A stretch of DNA of 64,000 nt from positions 434,001 through 498,000 of the forward strand of contig NZ_JACVFC010000003.1 of the NCBI RefSeq assembly GCF_014529935.1, given 5' to 3'. The notes below the pieces were generated by a model. That model worked only from the letters and a program-made list of their open reading frames with translations, had not been told where the DNA came from and made no database searches. A program made the translations under genes and the position numbers. This document shows, one piece after another, positions 34,406 through 42,596 of this stretch (the stretch's first letter is position 1; each line of letters starts with the position of its first letter). Origin of the DNA: Chitinophaga qingshengii (GTDB lineage Bacteria; Bacteroidota; Bacteroidia; Chitinophagales; Chitinophagaceae).

Positions 34406-35539
34406 TTACTTGGTGTTCATGCTGTTGATGAGGGCAACGAGCGTAGCTGCGCTTACAGGCGCCGGGTTAAAGGTAACAGTAGTGTAATTGGTACCCGCCG
34501 CAGGTGCGCCGATCGTTACGGTTTTCTGTTCAGCATAGAATTGTCCACCGATAGAAGAGATGGCGAGGAAGGTGCCGCTCTGTCCAACAGGGATGGCGTT
34601 CTGATAGCTCAGGAAGCCTTCAAAGCCTGCCGGTGGTGTGAGAATGGTGTTGTAGAACTTGATGATGCTGTTGATACCGGTAGGTTTGAAATACAGCATG
34701 GTAGGTTCTTCGCCAACAAAGCTCTGACTGGTGGCGGGATTGTAATTGCTGTTGAAGTAGGCCAGTACAGTGGTTTTAGGGTTGGGAAGACTCATTAACC
34801 GGTCGCAGTTGGTCCACTTGATCAGGCTGTCCAGCCGGAAGTTGAGCGTACCGTTGGTACCGTCAAACAGCGCATAGGCCGAAGCCGGATTGGTTACAGG
34901 GTCCCAGTCCATGCCTTTATTGGCGGAAACAGTAGTAGACAGGGTAATCGGCTGGTTAATGTACGTAAAGCCGGATTGGGTAATAGTGATACTGGTATCG
35001 CCATACCACATGGGTATTTTCCGGTCATTGGCTCCTTTGGGCGCCGGTACCTGTACCGCAACGGCGCTGTCCTTACGTAAGCGGAGCGGCGCAGTACCCT
35101 GTTTGGCAGCAACAAAAAATTCGCCGAAAGATTCCAGTGGCGCACCGGTACTGGTGGCCGTAGGTTTGTCGGCGAAGATCATAGCGGCAGCATTACTGAT
35201 TTCCTTTACGGTAACCGTAATGGAACCGACAGCCGGGCTGCCGTCAGGTCTGATCAGGGAGTTGGGGGAAAGGGTATATTTCCGTCCGTTCCTGGTGGTA
35301 AAGGAAGCATTCTCCTGGGAAAGGTTTACCGTGTAGGTTTCATACTGGGGGCCATTGGCTCTCAGGAAATCATGGAGCTTAACGCCGTCAGGATCAGGAC
35401 CTGCTATCCCATTGGCAACGAGTTTGTCTTTTGCAGTAACAGAAGGATCGGTGGGATCGTCTTTCAATTGTTTGGTACAGGCGCCAAACAGCAGGAGCGC
35501 AGCGATGCCGCCTGCAACGTAGATGGAATGAATCTTCAT
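34406..35539 (-). CDS. Lipoprotein of unknown function
   Basis: 377 residues. The signal peptide ends in the lipobox LLFGAC, so Cys21 is the likely lipidation site. The body has no catalytic motif I recognise. It starts with a beta region that resembles surface proteins with a TTRNGRKYTLSPNSLIRPDGSPAVGSI block, followed by strands with VTVKEISNAAAMIFADKPT. This order occurs in Bacteroidota lipoproteins of unknown role with a ZU5-like or carboxypeptidase-regulatory-like domain. It is a single gene on the minus strand. Confidence 0.75.
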   Translation of the reverse strand: MKIHSIYVAGGIAALLLFGACTKQLKDDPTDPSVTAKDKLVANGIAGPDPDGVKLHDFLRANGPQYETYTVNLSQENASFTTRNGRKYTLSPNSLIRPDGSPAVGSITVTVKEISNAAAMIFADKPTATSTGAPLESFGEFFVAAKQGTAPLRLRKDSAVAVQVPAPKGANDRKIPMWYGDTSITITQSGFTYINQPITLSTTVSANKGMDWDPVTNPASAYALFDGTNGTLNFRLDSLIKWTNCDRLMSLPNPKTTVLAYFNSNYNPATSQSFVGEEPTMLYFKPTGINSIIKFYNTILTPPAGFEGFLSYQNAIPVGQSGTFLAISSIGGQFYAEQKTVTIGAPAAGTNYTTVTFNPAPVSAATLVALINSMNTK

Positions 35540-35714
35540 AACTTTTGTGACTTGAGGGATTTAGAATTTGGGTTTCAAGTGATCAGATTTTGGAAAGGGT
35601 TGATAGGTTGAGCTATGAAATTACCGTGTATAACTGCTATCATAATTCAGATGGGAAAATATTTTTAAGCGATAGGAATTGTAGGGTAGTGGTGGAGGCC
35701 GGTATTACGGGTGT

Positions 35715-36140
35715 TTAATGGTTGCCGGATCTGAATTTCGATAGGGAGTAGAAACCTATGCTTTGGAGGGCCGCACCCAATAGCAGCCAGCAAAAGAAGT
35801 ATATTCCCATTTCCGGTGTAAACATGAAATAGTAGGAGGGGCTAAACTGATAAGCGCAAACTGCGGTAAAAATCAGCATTGTCAGTATAGCCCATGTTAC
35901 TGTATATATTGTTAAACGGCTTAGCGTAATAGAACTTTTTCTATAAAAGATGAAATTTAATGCGAGGGTACCAATTATGTAAAAGATAGGAAGTATTAAA
36001 TAATAGCTTCCTCCCGCTATCATAAATCTGCCCGCAGGTCTATGATAGGGGAAATAGTTGTAACACATGCGATAGAGGAAAAGAAATAGAATTATTTCTA
36101 TCACGCTTACAAGGACTGTATTCAAAAATGCTATTTTCAT
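35715..36140 (-). CDS. Four-span membrane protein, possible immunity partner of the upstream amidase-like gene
   Basis: 141 residues with four hydrophobic segments at about 3-27, 39-66, 76-99 and 110-132, and short loops. No family is recognised. The start codon overlaps the stop codon of the gene upstream in an ATGA, so the two are translationally coupled. Both are AT-rich compared with neighbours. Tight coupling of a cysteine-amidase-like gene with a small membrane protein suggests a toxin/immunity pair; this is inference. Confidence 0.65.
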   Translation of the reverse strand: MKIAFLNTVLVSVIEIILFLFLYRMCYNYFPYHRPAGRFMIAGGSYYLILPIFYIIGTLALNFIFYRKSSITLSRLTIYTVTWAILTMLIFTAVCAYQFSPSYYFMFTPEMGIYFFCWLLLGAALQSIGFYSLSKFRSGNH

Positions 36141-36823
36141 TTGGCTAATCTAAAAAATTTCCATTCAGAAATGTTTACATATCTATCAGCTGTAGCTCCC
36201 CATCCACATCGTTCCTCACCTTGGTCGCCCGTGCTATGACCAGCACCACGCGAGCAAAATGAGAGGTTTCCAAAAATACTTTTGCTACCGTCAACACTTG
36301 TTACAATCTCTACATGTTCTCCTCCTTTATACGTACATACATCCCCTCTTCTTACTCCTTTATCTTTATCCACCAGCCGAAAACCATTTACTCTTCCCAT
36401 CCAAAAGTCTTTGGCTGAATGATACTTGCCGTTATTGCTGTTAAACCCACAGTAATACATACAATCGCCAACGAATACACTACAGGTGAAAGCTTCGGCA
36501 TCGCCGCCTCCCCAGTAAACCGGATATAAACGGGGTGGCCAGAACAGGTAGGCATGTTTTAATTTGTCATAATCTTTTGGTCCGATGCTGGTCTCTTTTA
36601 AGTGTGCTCTCTCAATAAGAAAGCGTTTCTGATTTTGTGACAATTGATTCCAGTCAGCCCAGGTGTTAAAATGGATAGGCTTGCTGGTAGCGCCTGATAG
36701 GCTACCATTGGGTGAAAAGAACCACGGTTGTCTTTTAGCCTGAAATCTTGAATAACTGTCCATGATTTCGGTCTGTTTTGCCAGGAATTCAGCTGCATCC
36801 GCTAAGTTGTTGAAATGGGGCAT
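36137..36823 (-). CDS. NlpC/P60- or CHAP-like cysteine amidase, possible antibacterial toxin
   Basis: 228 residues, no signal peptide. A Cys-centred helix (FTCSVFVGDCMYYCGF, about residues 114-129) and a following strand pair with RRGDVCTYKGGEHVEIVTSV (His near 173) have the order and spacing of NlpC/P60/CHAP-type peptidoglycan amidases. GNLSFCSRGAGHSTGDQGEERC may close the site. The N-terminal 90 residues are unfamiliar and may be a delivery or docking region. The absence of a signal peptide, ATGA coupling to a membrane protein and low GC fit an effector delivered by a secretion machine. The catalytic Cys is not certain because several Cys are close. Confidence 0.65.
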   Translation of the reverse strand: MPHFNNLADAAEFLAKQTEIMDSYSRFQAKRQPWFFSPNGSLSGATSKPIHFNTWADWNQLSQNQKRFLIERAHLKETSIGPKDYDKLKHAYLFWPPRLYPVYWGGGDAEAFTCSVFVGDCMYYCGFNSNNGKYHSAKDFWMGRVNGFRLVDKDKGVRRGDVCTYKGGEHVEIVTSVDGSKSIFGNLSFCSRGAGHSTGDQGEERCGWGATADRYVNISEWKFFRLAK

Positions 36824-36963
36824 GTTTCCGGTTTTCTATGACGGATTGGGTCTACTTAAAGATAAGTCTTTATTTTAAAACCGGAGCGTCCCTCCGTAAA
36901 TTCTTCCCTATCAGAAACGGAAATAATATATATTTACACATGTCAACCATGTCATAGATTATT

Positions 36964-37560
36964 ATGAGGTATTGTTATGATGTGTACACAGATGAGCAGT
37001 TGATTGCCCTGCTGAAAGAAAGCGACGAAGCTGCTTTTAGCGAGATTTATGATCGTTACCGGCAACGGTTGTACAGGTCTGCCTCTCGCAAGCTGGCGGC
37101 GCCTGAGCAGGCGGAAGAAATTGTGCAGGACGTATTTCTTGATATCTGGAAACGGCGGGAGCAGCTGGAAATAAGGCATCTGCCGGCGTACCTGGAACAG
37201 GCGGTGCGTTTCCGGTTGATCAATTTTGTCACCCGTCAAAAGATACCGGCATTCTTTGATCTGTTTGATACCGTACTCTTTTCTCCCTATGAAGCCGATC
37301 AGCTACTGAAACAAAAGGACCTTGTCAACCTGATTAAAGCGTGGATTGATGTGCTGCCGAAAAACCAGCGGCATATTTTTATTCAACATTACCTGCAGGA
37401 GCTGTCTGTAAAGGAAATAGCCCATGCTATGGCGTTGTCTCCCAAGACTGTTCAAAATAATCTGAGCCTTTCCCTCCAATATTTACGTACCCGCCTGTCG
37501 TCTCTCACCACCATATTGCTGGCCATGGGTATCTGTTTGACCGGTGTTAAGCTGCCTTAA
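36964..37560 (+). CDS. ECF RNA polymerase sigma factor
   Basis: 198 residues. Region 2 is at 18-85 (AFSEIYDRYRQRLYRSASRKL, AEEIVQDVFLDIWKRRE) and region 4 at about 130-180 (KNQRHIFIQHYLQELSVKEIAHAMALSPKTVQNNLSLSLQYLR). Typical ECF size, no extension. It heads the operon sigma, fecR, susC, susD, thioredoxin-like gene on the plus strand and should drive it after release from FecR. Confidence 0.94.
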   Translation: MRYCYDVYTDEQLIALLKESDEAAFSEIYDRYRQRLYRSASRKLAAPEQAEEIVQDVFLDIWKRREQLEIRHLPAYLEQAVRFRLINFVTRQKIPAFFDLFDTVLFSPYEADQLLKQKDLVNLIKAWIDVLPKNQRHIFIQHYLQELSVKEIAHAMALSPKTVQNNLSLSLQYLRTRLSSLTTILLAMGICLTGVKLP

Positions 37561-37639
37561 TTTTTTCCGGGAGAAAAAAAGTTTAGGATTTTTCGGGAAA
37601 CTCCGTTTTTTTTTGTGACTATATTAACAAAGGGTAATT

Positions 37640-38776
37640 ATGCGACTTTCCGATTGGTACCGGAAACATTTACTATCCATATTGAAGCGTTATGAAAAGG
37701 GGCAGGCAACCCCATCGGAGCAGCGGTTCATAGATAGTTATCTGGATAGTCTGGACCAAACTAATAATGTAGCCGAACTGCCGGAAGAAGCGGAAGCGGC
37801 CCTGCACCAGCGTATGAAAACACAGTTGTTGCAGCGGATGCGTGAGGAGGAACCTGTTCGCCGGCGGGTGGTAAACATGCAACCTGTATGGCGCTGGAGT
37901 GCGGCAGCGGCAGTGCTGTTACTGCTGCTGGGCAGCGGAATATATTGGAGCAACCGGAAAAGTTCCCGGCCCGCGGTGCTGGCACAACAGGACAAAGCGC
38001 CAGGAGCCAACGGAGCGGTGTTGCAATTATCCGATGGCAGTACACTGGTGCTGGATAGCGCGGCCAATGGTACCGTAGCCACGCAGGGAAAAGTAAAAGT
38101 GGTGAAAGTAAATGGCGCCATACAATATGAAGGACATCCGGATGAAATAATATACAATACCGTTACTACGGGCAAAGGCCGGCAATGGAAAATGATACTG
38201 CCGGACGGAACAGAAGCATGGCTGAATGCGGCCAGTTCCATTCGTTATCCGCTGAGCTTTGATGGGAAAGAACGGGTGGTGGATATTACCGGCGAAGTAG
38301 CTTTTAAAGTGGTGCACAATGCGGCACAACCGTTTAAGGTAAGGGTAGAAGGGCATGTCGTGGAAGACCTGGGCACCATTTTCAATATCAATGCCTATGA
38401 AGATGAACCAGTAGTGAAAACCACGCTGGTAGAAGGACTGGCGAAAATGAACGGGGTATTGCTGCATCCGGGGCAACAGGCGCAGGTGGTGAAAGGACAA
38501 GCGGAGGTGAGACTTAGTCAACAGGAAAATGCAGCCGGTATAATGGCCTGGACAAACGGACAGCTGTTATTGGAAAGCGGCGATGTGGCGGAGTTACTGC
38601 GTAAAATAGCACGCTGGTACGACGTTACCATAAAAATAGAAGGCCCGCTGCCTACCGTGAATTTTACGGGTGTGATAGATAAGAATGTCTACCTGTCCAG
38701 TGTAATGAAAGCACTGGCTGTTTACGGGATAGATGCGCGGCTGGAGCAACAAACATTGATCGTTTCTGCAAAATAA
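37640..38776 (+). CDS. FecR family anti-sigma factor
   Basis: 378 residues. The cytoplasmic anti-sigma region covers residues 1-85, one membrane span follows (WSAAAAVLLLLLGSGIYW), then the periplasmic FecR domain (TTGKGRQWKMILPDGTEAWLNA, ITGEVAFKV) and the DUF4974-type end (LLRKIARWYDVTIKIEG). It pairs with the sigma gene 79 bp upstream. A 262-bp gap to the susC start holds an antisense-strand terminator and promoter box. Confidence 0.93.
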   Translation: MRLSDWYRKHLLSILKRYEKGQATPSEQRFIDSYLDSLDQTNNVAELPEEAEAALHQRMKTQLLQRMREEEPVRRRVVNMQPVWRWSAAAAVLLLLLGSGIYWSNRKSSRPAVLAQQDKAPGANGAVLQLSDGSTLVLDSAANGTVATQGKVKVVKVNGAIQYEGHPDEIIYNTVTTGKGRQWKMILPDGTEAWLNAASSIRYPLSFDGKERVVDITGEVAFKVVHNAAQPFKVRVEGHVVEDLGTIFNINAYEDEPVVKTTLVEGLAKMNGVLLHPGQQAQVVKGQAEVRLSQQENAAGIMAWTNGQLLLESGDVAELLRKIARWYDVTIKIEGPLPTVNFTGVIDKNVYLSSVMKALAVYGIDARLEQQTLIVSAK

Positions 38777-38947
38777 ATATACTAATCAACCAAACTAAAC
38801 CGACCAAGAAACCATCTACAGCGAAAGAACCAAATTAATGTCATAGTGATAGCCAACCCACTATAGGCTACCGCATTTTATTACATCTTCCACCAAAAAA
38901 AGTATCGTATGATAACAGATAGCTGTTAGGGGGAACCGTATGCCCAT

Positions 38948-38980
38948 AAAAAACCGGAAGTGATCACTACTCACTCCCGG
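38948..38980 (-). terminator. Antisense-strand intrinsic terminator between fecR and susC
   Basis: Read on the minus strand, CCGG-x-AGTGA pairs with TCACT-x-CCGG (10 positions, one mismatch) around a 7-nt loop, followed by six T. On the plus strand the run is A and lies before the hairpin, so only minus-strand transcripts can end here. Confidence 0.65.
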
Positions 38981-39025
38981 CGAGTCGGGCAGACTAAAAA
39001 AATATCGCTTTTTCAACGTACCCGA
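38948..39025 (-). ncRNA. Predicted antisense RNA to the susC leader (locus 3)
   Basis: A minus-strand -7 box TAGATTTG (39039-39032) with a start expected near 39025 and the terminator at 38980-38948 predict an RNA of about 78 nt. It is antisense to the leader immediately upstream of the susC start at 39039. The promoter string TGCATAGATTTG is shared with locus 1. Inference from signals and recurrence. Confidence 0.5.
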
Positions 39026-39031
39026 ACAAAC

Positions 39032-39039
39032 CAAATCTA
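39032..39039 (-). promoter_or_regulatory. Antisense -7 box at the susC start codon
   Basis: Minus-strand TAGATTTG fits TAnnTTTG and ends at the first base of the susC ATG (39039). The same box occupies the same place at locus 1 (83-90). No clear -33 box. Confidence 0.45.
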
Positions 39040-42000
39040 TGCATTTTTTCGCTAATGTAGACGCCCCTGAGGGCAGGGGCTTTTTATTGCCATCCTTAAC
39101 GCGTAAGATTATGAGGCTGATGATCGTGCTGCTTGTTATTACTTGCCACCTGAGCGCTAAAACCTTCTCCCAAACGGTCACCATTCAGCAGGAAAACATC
39201 AGCCTGCAACAGGCCTTGCTTGAAATCAAAAAACAGACCGGCTATTCTTTTATTGCAGACGGGAAACAAATGGAAAGTACCCGGCTACCCGTTTTGCAGC
39301 TTAAAAACGCCACCCTGAAAGAGGCGCTGGATGCCTGCCTGCTTAATTTGCCTTATACCTACACTATTACCGATCGTTTGATTATCATCAAACGGAAAAA
39401 GGAGGCAGCTGCTTCAGTAAATTTTATCACACCACTGTTTGCACCACCGCTGCGTGGCCGGGTGACAGATAGTACCGGCGCCCCTTTGCCCGGCGTTAGT
39501 ATACGGGTAACAGGCAATGCTATGGGAACGGTGACCAATGAAAAAGGAGAATTTACACTGGCTAATGTCAGGGAAGGCGCTGTGCTGCTGATAGGCAGTG
39601 TAGGATTTGAATCGGTGAGGGTAAAACCGGAAGGACGGGCATTCCTGGATATCGTTTTAAAAAGACAAACCAGTACCCTGGAAAGCGTATCAGTGGTATC
39701 TACAGGGTATCAGACCATTTCAAGGGAACGTGCCACCGGCTCCTATGACGTCATCAGTAAGTCGCAACTCGATAAGCCCGCCATCAATATTGCGCAACGC
39801 CTCATCGGCGCCACTGCCGGTATGCAGGCAAAACTGGATGTGGATGGAAACCCGACTTTCGAAATCAGGGGTAAAACCAGTCTGTACGCCAATGCCAGCC
39901 CGCTGGTGGTTGTCGATGGTTTTGCCGTACAGGGCGACTTTAATACCATCAACCCCAATGATGTGGAAAGCATTACCATCCTCAAAGATGCTGCTGCGGC
40001 TTCTATCTGGGGGGCACGGTCAGCGAATGGTGTAATCGTGGTCACCACCAAAAAGTCCGGTAAAAATACCCCGCTGAAAGTGGAGTTTTCTGCTTTCACC
40101 CGTGTGGGAAGCAAATTCGACCTGGGTTATGTCAATCCGCTGGCGACTTCCGCAGAAACAGTGGAGTATGAAAAAAAGACTTTCAACAGATGGGGCTCAC
40201 TGACCAACTCCGGCAGCGTGATGGACGTGCAGCGCCAATGGTCACAGGCATCGACAGCCCTCAGCGAAAACTACCTGGGGAAACTTTCCGATGCTGACCG
40301 CGACGCCACCCTGGAGAGATTGAAAACACAGGATAACCGCGCACAGATATCCCGCTATCTGCTGGCTAACCCGGTTGATCAGCAGTATAATCTTACGTTA
40401 TACGGCGGTAGCCAGCGCATGGGCAATGTATTGTCGCTGATGTTCGGAAAGAACCAGTCCAACTTCAAAGGTACCGATCAGCAAAACTATCTGCTCAACT
40501 ATCGTACGAATGCGAATGTATTCAGGTGGCTGGACTTTAACGCAGGCCTGATGCTGGCTTATAAGGATGCCCGTAATAATGGTGTTTCACTGGGTGATAT
40601 CCAGGGACTCTCGCCTTATGATATGCTGGTAAACCCTGATGGGTCTTATACAGACATTAACCAATATTACCGGCCTATCCTGGAAAGGCTGGTGCCTATG
40701 AATAAATTTCCTTATGCTGACTGGACCTATAATCCCATACCGGAGATAAACAATCGCAACATCACCGCCCAACAGCTGAATATGCGTGTGCAGGGCGGAC
40801 TTACCTTTAAACTGATGAAGGGGCTATCTGTTGACAGCCGTGTACAATATGAGCTCTTTAACACCACTAACCGTGGACTGTATAATGATCAAACCTTTTA
40901 TGTACGTAGCACCGTAAACCAGGCTGCCAGCTGGAACCAGACCACCAATGCCATCACGCCTAATCTTTCTAAAGGCAGCATACTTACACAAAGCCGAAGC
41001 AAGGTGGAGTCCTACAACGTTCGTAACCAGATCAACTTCAACCGGCGGTTTGGCAAACATGAAATCAATATGATTGCCGGTTCAGAACTGACAAACATGG
41101 TGAGTCAGACTTTCGGTAATCCTACTACCTATGGTTATAATGACCAGACGCTCACCCTGGGTATCTTCCCCAATGGGCCGGGCGGGACTTTTAAGCCCAT
41201 TACAGACTGGATGGGCAATAATCAAACCTTTGGTTATTCCAATAGCTTTTCCTACAAAACGGAGCGGTATTTCTCCCTGTATGGAAATGCATCCTACACC
41301 TACAATAACAAATATACCTTGTCCGGCAGCTATCGTACCGATGCTTCCAACCTGATCACCGATGATCCGCGGTACCGGTTTGCGCCTTTCTGGTCTGCCG
41401 GCCTGGCCTGGCGGCTGAAAGAAGAATCTTTCCTGGCAAACACACGCTGGATAGACCAGTTGAGCCTGCGTGTTACCTATGGATATAACGGAAACGTTGA
41501 CAAGAGCACCGCCTTCCGTCCGTTGATATCCATGGGAGGTACCCCGGATGTGGTCACCCAGGATTTTAAAGCGTCTATCTCCAGCTATGGCAACCCCACC
41601 CTGCGTTGGGAAAAAACCGGTACCTGGAACCTGGGTGCGGATTACTCCTTTTTCAGGGACAGGCTGCACGGTAAGGTAGACGTGTACAATAAAAATGGTA
41701 GAGACCTGATTGCGGTATTGTCCATTCCGGCTGTCAATGGTACTACTTCCCAGAAGTTAAACAACGCCTCCATGAATAACAGGGGTATTGAGCTGACGGT
41801 GGGTACCACGGTGAATATCAGTAACGATAACATTGTATGGCGGGGAGACGTGAATTTTGCGTATAACCGTAACCGTATAACCAAACTCTTTGTGGCCAAC
41901 TATCCTGCTTCTACGCTCACCAGCGGGGGCAGCGGGGCCTATGTGGAAGGAAAGGACGCCAATACACTCTGGAGCTTTGACTACGCCGGTGTGTTTGATA

Positions 42001-42584
42001 GACAGCCGTATGTAAAAGGAGCAAAAGGGACGAAGTACGATTTCACCGGCTGGACGCCCGGCGATGGCAGGGACTATATGCTGGCGATGGGCACCCGGGT
42101 AGCTCCCTATACGCTGGGTATGGTCAATACATTCAAGATATATGATGTTGATGTATCCTTTATTATCACCGGCAAGTTCGGTCATGTGTTCAACCGGATG
42201 TCGTTTAATTATCCGGTGCTGTGGGGTGGTCGTGTATTGCCCAATAATAAGCTGAACGAGGTGTCACAAGGCGACCCCATGAAGGTGGTACCACTGCCGA
42301 TGAACGATGACGAACCCAGGTTTTATTTCTGGGACCGCTTTTATCCTTATCTGAGTTACCTGGTGGAAAATGCCTCCCATATCCGTATGCAGGAACTGAA
42401 CGTTACCTACAACCTGAAGCGCCGCTTTGCGCGGACCCTGCATATAGGCGGTTTGCAGGTATATGCACAGGGCAACGACCTGTTTACCATACTGGCTAAT
42501 CATGCAGGGGAGGACCCGGAATATCCTTTAGGAACGATGAAACCTATGCCCAAATTCACGTTTGGTCTTAAACTAACGCTTTAA
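39039..42584 (+). CDS. SusC/RagA family TonB-dependent receptor with STN signalling domain
   Basis: 1181 residues. About 24 polar residues (MHFFANVDAPEGRGFLLPSL) precede the signal segment MRLMIVLLVITCHLSAKTFSQ, so translation may instead start at the second Met (39111). The STN domain (LQQALLEIKKQTGYSFIADG), carboxypeptidase-regulatory-like domain (GRVTDSTGAPLPGVSIRVTG), plug (STGYQTISRERATGSY) and barrel follow, ending KFTFGLKLTL. It should import an unknown ligand and signal to the FecR of this operon. A terminator-like hairpin lies inside codons 9-16. Confidence 0.95.
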   Translation: MHFFANVDAPEGRGFLLPSLTRKIMRLMIVLLVITCHLSAKTFSQTVTIQQENISLQQALLEIKKQTGYSFIADGKQMESTRLPVLQLKNATLKEALDACLLNLPYTYTITDRLIIIKRKKEAAASVNFITPLFAPPLRGRVTDSTGAPLPGVSIRVTGNAMGTVTNEKGEFTLANVREGAVLLIGSVGFESVRVKPEGRAFLDIVLKRQTSTLESVSVVSTGYQTISRERATGSYDVISKSQLDKPAINIAQRLIGATAGMQAKLDVDGNPTFEIRGKTSLYANASPLVVVDGFAVQGDFNTINPNDVESITILKDAAAASIWGARSANGVIVVTTKKSGKNTPLKVEFSAFTRVGSKFDLGYVNPLATSAETVEYEKKTFNRWGSLTNSGSVMDVQRQWSQASTALSENYLGKLSDADRDATLERLKTQDNRAQISRYLLANPVDQQYNLTLYGGSQRMGNVLSLMFGKNQSNFKGTDQQNYLLNYRTNANVFRWLDFNAGLMLAYKDARNNGVSLGDIQGLSPYDMLVNPDGSYTDINQYYRPILERLVPMNKFPYADWTYNPIPEINNRNITAQQLNMRVQGGLTFKLMKGLSVDSRVQYELFNTTNRGLYNDQTFYVRSTVNQAASWNQTTNAITPNLSKGSILTQSRSKVESYNVRNQINFNRRFGKHEINMIAGSELTNMVSQTFGNPTTYGYNDQTLTLGIFPNGPGGTFKPITDWMGNNQTFGYSNSFSYKTERYFSLYGNASYTYNNKYTLSGSYRTDASNLITDDPRYRFAPFWSAGLAWRLKEESFLANTRWIDQLSLRVTYGYNGNVDKSTAFRPLISMGGTPDVVTQDFKASISSYGNPTLRWEKTGTWNLGADYSFFRDRLHGKVDVYNKNGRDLIAVLSIPAVNGTTSQKLNNASMNNRGIELTVGTTVNISNDNIVWRGDVNFAYNRNRITKLFVANYPASTLTSGGSGAYVEGKDANTLWSFDYAGVFDRQPYVKGAKGTKYDFTGWTPGDGRDYMLAMGTRVAPYTLGMVNTFKIYDVDVSFIITGKFGHVFNRMSFNYPVLWGGRVLPNNKLNEVSQGDPMKVVPLPMNDDEPRFYFWDRFYPYLSYLVENASHIRMQELNVTYNLKRRFARTLHIGGLQVYAQGNDLFTILANHAGEDPEYPLGTMKPMPKFTFGLKLTL
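39063..39085 (+). terminator. Terminator-like hairpin inside the susC 5' coding region
   Basis: Perfect stem GCCCCTG/CAGGGGC (39063-39069, 39074-39080) with a 4-nt loop, followed by five T. It lies 24 bp after the ATG at 39039 and before the second possible start at 39111. It may attenuate susC transcription. Confidence 0.65.
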
Positions 42585-42596
42585 ACTACTGCTATT

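Noticed and set aside
38836..38880. Hairpin ATAGTG/CACTAT after fecR as a riboswitch or attenuator
   Set aside because: The 6-bp stem is weak, has a competing AGCC/GGCT pairing and is not followed by a T-run, so no function was assigned.
41082..41669. Long minus-strand open frame opposite susC
   Set aside because: It lies inside a well-supported receptor gene, has no family likeness, and its composition is that expected from the antisense of coding DNA.
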